The notes under the pieces were generated by a model. That model worked only from the letters and a program-made list of their open reading frames with translations, was not told the origin of the DNA and made no database searches. A DNA stretch of 64,000 bases from Adineta steineri (Eukaryota > Rotifera > Eurotatoria > Adinetida > Adinetidae), in the NCBI GenBank assembly GCA_905250115.1, contig CAJNOI010000125.1:201721-265720 (forward strand), in the 5' to 3' direction. Shown here in pieces: positions 59,810 to 64,000 of this stretch (the stretch's first letter is position 1; each line of letters begins with the position of its first letter). The position numbers and the translations under genes are program-made.

Positions 59810-59889
59810 ATCGGTGTGAGTAAGAGTGAGGATACACAAGAATATAAAGATACTTACACCCTCACCCGCACTCTTACCGACACTCTTGA
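59810..59889. repeat. Foldback element
   Basis: TCGGTGTGAGTAAGAGTGAGG pairs closely with CCTCACCCGCACTCTTACCGA. Confidence 0.75.
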
Positions 59890-60009
59890 TAATATCGAAA
59901 GAAAACAGTATCGGAAAAAAGTTAGGAGATATGATGTATTAATGTCGGAATCAAGACGAGAGAAGATAGTAATATTTGACTTGGAAATTTTTACTTAGCT
60001 CTTTTATTC

Positions 60010-60028
60010 TATATATATATATATATAT
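60010..60028. repeat. TA microsatellite
   Basis: About nine TA dinucleotides. Confidence 0.9.
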
Positions 60029-60374
60029 CTTGATTTTCATACTTTTACTTGCAAAATCGGATCAATGAATCATTGAGACAAGTAGCGGAATGCAAGAAAA
60101 AATGATAGATTTAAAAGAAATACTAGAAGGTTTCTGTCTAGAATGAAATTCTGGTGACTCACGTCGATCATTACGAAATTATGATTTATTGGAGTAGATC
60201 ACAATTATAAATAATAACAATAAAAAGCTAATGATGGCAGTTTATCATTAATAGGATGCGTGTAAGCCTTTCATGTATATGCGCTGTCAAAAAGCGTTGC
60301 GATATATGTGGGTAACACGTCAATAGAATATTTCCTATATGAAAACATGAATTAATATCATCACGGCTCTTTTT

Positions 60375-60480
60375 TAAGGGTGTGAGTGTGAGCGAGTGTT
60401 GGTGTTGCACTCTTCTGGTATGCACACTCATACCTATATCCACATCCACACTCAATTCCACTCACACCCACAGCCACCTT
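60375..60480. repeat. Foldback element upstream of the orphan gene pair
   Basis: AAGGGTGTGAGTGTGAGCGAG left half and a long C-rich right half ending CACACCCACAGCCACCTT. It ends about 40 bp before the acceptor of the next gene. Confidence 0.7.
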
Positions 60481-60537
60481 CTCTAAAGCTTATCTGTACC
60501 ATCTGTTTTTATTGTATTTAGATACAAACACCTAATT

Positions 60538-61275
60538 ATGAGTGGCCACAAAAGGAAATTACAAGAATCTAAGCCTACCGGTCGGGCGATCCGCCAAGTT
60601 AGATATATTCAGCACTCCAGTTGCATCAAAGATAACCCACATTATTTCGTATTCGTCGACCAACTGGAAAACAATTACGAGTTATTCACACCGGTAACTG
60701 CACCCGATCGTGTCAAAAATGGGGATCTCATTGTTGCTCGCAATGAAGTCCCCTGTAATAATAAACAGAAGTATGATGTACTTGCTGAAAAAATACAAAA
60801 AACTGAGGCTAAGCAAGCTGTAAGTGACAGCATTAGTTTTCTTGGTACCAAGTATATTCTCCCTAAACTCAAAGAACGCCGCCCAAATGACAGTACAGTT
60901 CAGAATTTTGTGTATTGGTCCAACTGTACTCAACGTTTAGGTAAAATACGTGACCGAACAGATTATGAGAACAATTTACAAAATGACATTTACGAAATTG
61001 TAGACTCGTATGGCCTAGGGCGAGCTGTGTGGGACGCTCTCACTCAGCTTGTCACGGTTCGCAACCGATCCATTCACAGCAATACATATCTTCCCAGTGT
61101 GATCGGGGCACTACGAAAAAATGCTTGTCACGTGGAGCAACTACAAAATTCGTACGACTATAATTATGTGAATGCTGTACACGAGTTGTTGGACGCTCTT
61201 CAGAGAATAGTCCCTACTGAGGATGATAATGCTGCCGATAGGGAATTGGCTGAATTATATATAGGAGATAGCTGA
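60538..61275 (+). CDS. Orphan protein with basic N-terminus (245 aa)
   Basis: A complete frame with GC and codon use well above the surroundings. A T-rich acceptor (TTGTATTTAG) ends at 60521, 16 bases before the ATG, so the mRNA probably starts there by splicing or spliced-leader addition. The N-terminus is Lys/Arg-rich (HKRKLQ, possible nuclear targeting). The middle is mixed and hydrophilic, and residues about 150-235 look like a helical bundle (TQLVTVRNRSIHS, NAVHELLDALQRI). There is no signal peptide, membrane segment or known catalytic motif. It is paired with the next gene, 102 bp downstream on the same strand. I recognise no family. Confidence 0.65.
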   Translation: MSGHKRKLQESKPTGRAIRQVRYIQHSSCIKDNPHYFVFVDQLENNYELFTPVTAPDRVKNGDLIVARNEVPCNNKQKYDVLAEKIQKTEAKQAVSDSISFLGTKYILPKLKERRPNDSTVQNFVYWSNCTQRLGKIRDRTDYENNLQNDIYEIVDSYGLGRAVWDALTQLVTVRNRSIHSNTYLPSVIGALRKNACHVEQLQNSYDYNYVNAVHELLDALQRIVPTEDDNAADRELAELYIGDS

Positions 61276-61377
61276 ATAATTCGAAATAAATTATGCTCGC
61301 TTGATGTCCAAAACTGCGCTATTGTAGAGAATGTCTCTGAAATTTTATTTTTTAGATATACTATTTGAGAAGCGCAA

Positions 61378-61965
61378 ATGTCTGTGATTATTCAGCGGAT
61401 ACATTCACATTCCGACGATGAACGACCGTATAAACGTCCGCGTCAAGATCAGTCAGGAAAACCAAGCAATGCTACTGCTTCACTCATTATTTCGAGATCA
61501 CGCAAAGACTCAGCCAAAGATATAGCACACCGTATAGAGCAGTCTAATTGTGTGGAACTTACATCAATTTTATTTGATGTTTATGCATACACGGTCATCA
61601 TGCCTAATCTCCCACAGTTTTATTCGGGTTCAATGCCGACCAATGACTGGTACGATGACGTTTATTACTATGTCCAGCTCGACTTCAACGGAGAAAAACT
61701 CAACAAAATGCAAAATGAGCTCGTTCAATCAGTCCAGCAAGTAGCTACATCAGAATGTGGCGGTTTAACCAACCAACAATGGCGATGTCATGTTTGTCTC
61801 AATATTCGAGTTGGTAGACGTCATGACAGTGCAAAACTGAAGAAGATACATTCCTCAGAGGTTGATCGTGTCAAGAGACTCGCCCTGGATGTTCTGGATG
61901 GTAGACAGCAGGAAACTGTTCTAGCCCTTCTTGGGATTCTTGAGAAATGCGCAAAAAAGGAATAA
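61378..61965 (+). CDS. Orphan protein with basic N-terminus (195 aa), partner of the upstream gene
   Basis: A complete frame with the same raised GC as its upstream neighbour. A strong acceptor (TTTTATTTTTTAG) ends at 61355, 22 bases before the ATG, placed like that of the first gene. The N-terminus is basic and polar (ERPYKRPRQ, RSRKDSAKD), a possible nuclear signal. The centre has a Tyr/Asp-rich patch (DWYDDVYYYVQLDF), followed by a C-x-x-C (CHVC) and a helical C-terminus with Lys and Arg. No family is recognised. Similar length, basic N-terminus, composition and acceptor layout suggest the two genes are expressed and work together, which is an inference. Confidence 0.65.
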   Translation: MSVIIQRIHSHSDDERPYKRPRQDQSGKPSNATASLIISRSRKDSAKDIAHRIEQSNCVELTSILFDVYAYTVIMPNLPQFYSGSMPTNDWYDDVYYYVQLDFNGEKLNKMQNELVQSVQQVATSECGGLTNQQWRCHVCLNIRVGRRHDSAKLKKIHSSEVDRVKRLALDVLDGRQQETVLALLGILEKCAKKE

Positions 61966-62149
61966 TGGAGCAAGCAAATACTTCGTGCGATGAGTTTTAA
62001 GAGTTTGTTATTTTTCGAAAGCTTTATCTATATTTATAAAGAAGAATGTCTGTCTGTTCGCTATTGATTCAGTCCCTGTAATAGCTACGATCTCAAAACT
62101 TTCCACGATGCTTTCTTAGGTCTCAGGGAAGACTGACGAGGGGGATTGG

Positions 62150-62302
62150 CATAGTTATCGGGAGGTGAGAAGGGGGGCGTAGGCGTGGATGTAAGTGGAT
62201 GTGGATGTTGGTGTAGGTGTGGATGTGGGTGGGTGTGGTTGTTAGTATGGATGTGGGTGTGGGTGTAGTTGTTAGTATGGATGTGGGTGTGATTGGGGAT
62301 TC
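62150..62302. repeat. G-rich, one-sided telomere-like tract
   Basis: About 150 bp of GGATGTGGGTGTGG-like units on one strand only, including two copies of a 34-bp unit containing GTTGTTAGTATGGATGTGGG. Unlike the other elements it has no C-rich arm. Confidence 0.75.
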
Positions 62303-63388
62303 AGCTTTTTTCACCGTCATTGACACCCTTTCAACAATAGCACTGTAGCTTCTTCTCAACACGCGACACATCCAAACGCGTCGATGTTAGCATTCAGTCA
62401 CAAAAATCGAGATGATGTCATTTTCGATCTTCTAATGTTTTTGAGTCACTATTGATGATGCAGTCAATTTTGTATTAGAAAACTTCATCAACAACTCGAA
62501 TATTCTACCCATAATGGATGTCGATTCAGTCTCTCATTCCCTATATTCATCATAGATACTTTTACAAATGTATAACATCTTCTAGTGAAAGCTCTTATGA
62601 AAGATATCTTAGTTCTCTTAAGGACCCCCCTCGGGGTCAAAAAACGTTTTTCTTCAAAAATACCGATTTTCAGATTCATTCATATTTAGGTAGCCCATTA
62701 TCTACACTTTCGAATAGACTATCACTTATCGGTTCTATGATGGTTTTTGAGGGTTTTTTAGTGAGTTTTCTAAAAAACCTCCTCGAATTTTTTTCCGAAA
62801 ACCTCAGTTATTGAAGCTATTTGAATTTTTCTCTATACCAAGTTTTTTAGAAAAAAAATTTCGATAATCAACGTAAGAACTTGTTTTGTGTTTTTTTAGA
62901 AAGTGTTTTTTATGTTTTATCTGTTAGTACTTCAAATTTTTCTCCACCATTTTGAATGGTAGAAAGCTCGGGAAGGTTTTAAAATGAAGCTAAAGCTCAG
63001 TTTGACAGCGTAGCAAAACCAGAATTTTTATTTTCAACTTAGTTCTATATAAAAAAATCAAGTTTTCTAGAAAGTTAACCTCAAGTTTTTCCAAAAACCT
63101 TTTCAAAATAAAAAAATTTATTTTTTTCAAAAAAAACGGCTTTGCTAGGCTCTAGCAATAAGTGTTCTGTACATTTTGACGCTATCCAAAGATCGATACC
63201 GTTAAAACTACGGGAAAAAGTTTTGAATTACGAGCACCTACTTTTTGACCCCTAATGTTAGAATAACTCCCGAAAAACTCAATATTTTCAGCTCAACTTT
63301 TTGCTGAAGACTATTGAAGGTCAGATGGATATTTAGTAGAAATTTCACTAAGATTGAGTGCTCTGGAAAAAAAATAGATTTTTGACCC

Positions 63389-63402
63389 GGGGGGGGGGGG
63401 GG
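63389..63402. repeat. Homopolymer of 14 G
   Basis: Preceded by ACCC; unusual in this AT-rich sequence. Confidence 0.95.
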
Positions 63403-64000
63403 CTTAAACCATATTATACATTCATCTAGGATGTTTTCATTGTTCTTAATTTTATCTTCAATGCTTACGATTTAACTATACTATGTCTATCAAAAATGTA
63501 ACAATCAAAACTGCAACACTTGTAACAAACTACAATGTACTAAGATCTCGAGAAATTCACAAACTTAATTTGACAAACATGATCGTTTCAGATAACAGCC
63601 TAGAATTTTAGTAGATGAATCTATCATCACTATTCCGATGATGATGAATTCGAGATTATTGCAGCTCTGCAAGCTTACATAGATCACATACGCATATGGC
63701 ATACTATCTCGTCTTTTCAAGATGATAATCAACTCATCCTTATTGTTTTACATCGATATAAAATTGTGTGAGTTATTATCATCACCAGCTGGCTCAAACG
63801 TGTAATGATCTTAACAAAAATTGAAAAATTTTCATCCTTCTTCATGCTGATCAATGGCAATTTCCAAACCGTTTGTGAAAGAATTATTAATCGTCGAAAA
63901 TTTGCAATCTACAATATGGTTGGACAACACCATCTTTTGTCATTAAGAAAAAAATTGGTTTTAATACGACATTGTGTATACTCTTAGAAGTACGAGTACA

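Larger units (their letters stand above)
57776..60521. other. Intergenic, densest block of foldback elements
   Basis: Seven GGGTGTG-type elements or half-elements lie in under 2.5 kb (58006, 58829, 58933, 59114, 59600, 59810, 60375). A TA microsatellite is at 60010-60028. Frames at 58252-58509 and 59804-59998 are short and the latter runs through a repeat; no gene is supported. Confidence 0.6.
61966..64000. other. No recognised gene; G-rich tract and AT-rich palindromic block
   Basis: Contains a G-rich telomere-like tract (62150-62302), a block rich in TTTTCTAGAAAA- and TTTTTTAG-type short palindromes (about 62600-63370) and a run of 14 G (63389-63402). A frame near 63640-63770 reads with plausible residues (YSDDDEFEIIAALQAYIDHIRIW) and may be an exon of a gene continuing off the window, but I cannot place it. 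Confidence 0.4.

Noticed and set aside
59804..59998. Small plus-strand protein
   Set aside because: Most of the frame is the foldback element at 59810-59889.
58900..60480. CRISPR array
   Set aside because: Repeats are palindromic, variable in length and spacing, and the sequence is clearly eukaryotic (introns, animal gene families).

Overview
The window looks like nuclear DNA of a bdelloid rotifer, probably Rotaria-like. It is strongly AT-rich and has very short GT-AG introns (47, 47, 54, 54 and 62 bp where I could fix both ends). Gene families that are expanded in bdelloids are present: FG-GAP/VCBS propellers, an ADP-ribosyltransferase and an F-box/LRR-like fragment. Short T-rich 3' splice acceptors sit just upstream of several ATGs, as expected with spliced-leader trans-splicing. 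About 18 short foldback elements have arms built from GGGTGTG / TGTGGG-like motifs, close to the bdelloid telomeric repeat. The assignment rests on these features only; no marker gene is present.

Layout. 1-168: 3' end of a WD40-repeat gene. 2.05-2.36 kb: two-exon gene for a small secreted peptide. 4.2-4.9 kb: broken ADP-ribosyltransferase gene. 4.94-5.63 kb: candidate 0.7 kb mobile element with perfect 17-bp inverted ends, carrying a tRNA-like pol III promoter. 7.17-7.90 kb: orphan gene. 8.4-30.6 kb (minus strand): a SecA-like cluster. 31.4-35.8 kb: a decayed third SecA-like copy. 36-43.7 kb: mostly non-coding, with a SINE-like copy, foldback elements and a MITE-like element. 43.7-55.1 kb (plus): one 12-exon gene. 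55.5-56.0 kb: F-box/LRR-like fragment. 56.3-57.8 kb (minus): SLC33A1-type acetyl-CoA transporter with one 47-bp intron. 57.8-60.5 kb: dense foldback elements. 60.5-62.0 kb: two orphan genes in an operon-like pair. 62-64 kb: no recognised gene.

The two most notable loci are these. (1) The SecA-like cluster. Two huge reading frames, 2,335 and about 3,640 codons, lie in the same frame on the minus strand. They are separated only by a 10-N gap and one TAG. A 69-bp phase-0 GT-AG intron across the gap would remove the stop and give one protein of about 5,955 residues. It carries a bacterial-type SecA motor (Walker A, DEVD, the SecA signature RWSxGxHQ, ATNLAGRGTD, GRTARKG), a Gly-rich collagen-like segment and hydrophobic C-terminal segments. 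A shorter SecA-like paralogue (1,352 aa) lies just upstream, and a decayed copy beyond that. SecA is a bacterial or plastid protein, so an animal locus of this kind implies acquisition from bacteria followed by elaboration. (2) The 43.7-55.1 kb gene. Twelve exons join in frame into 1,790 residues: three tandem copies of a TM-ectodomain-TM module, then a seventh TM, a Ser/Thr-rich stalk and a seven-repeat FG-GAP propeller.

I cannot run alignments or structure predictions. Family calls rest on motifs read directly, and exon joins rest on splice consensus, phase and homology between repeated modules.
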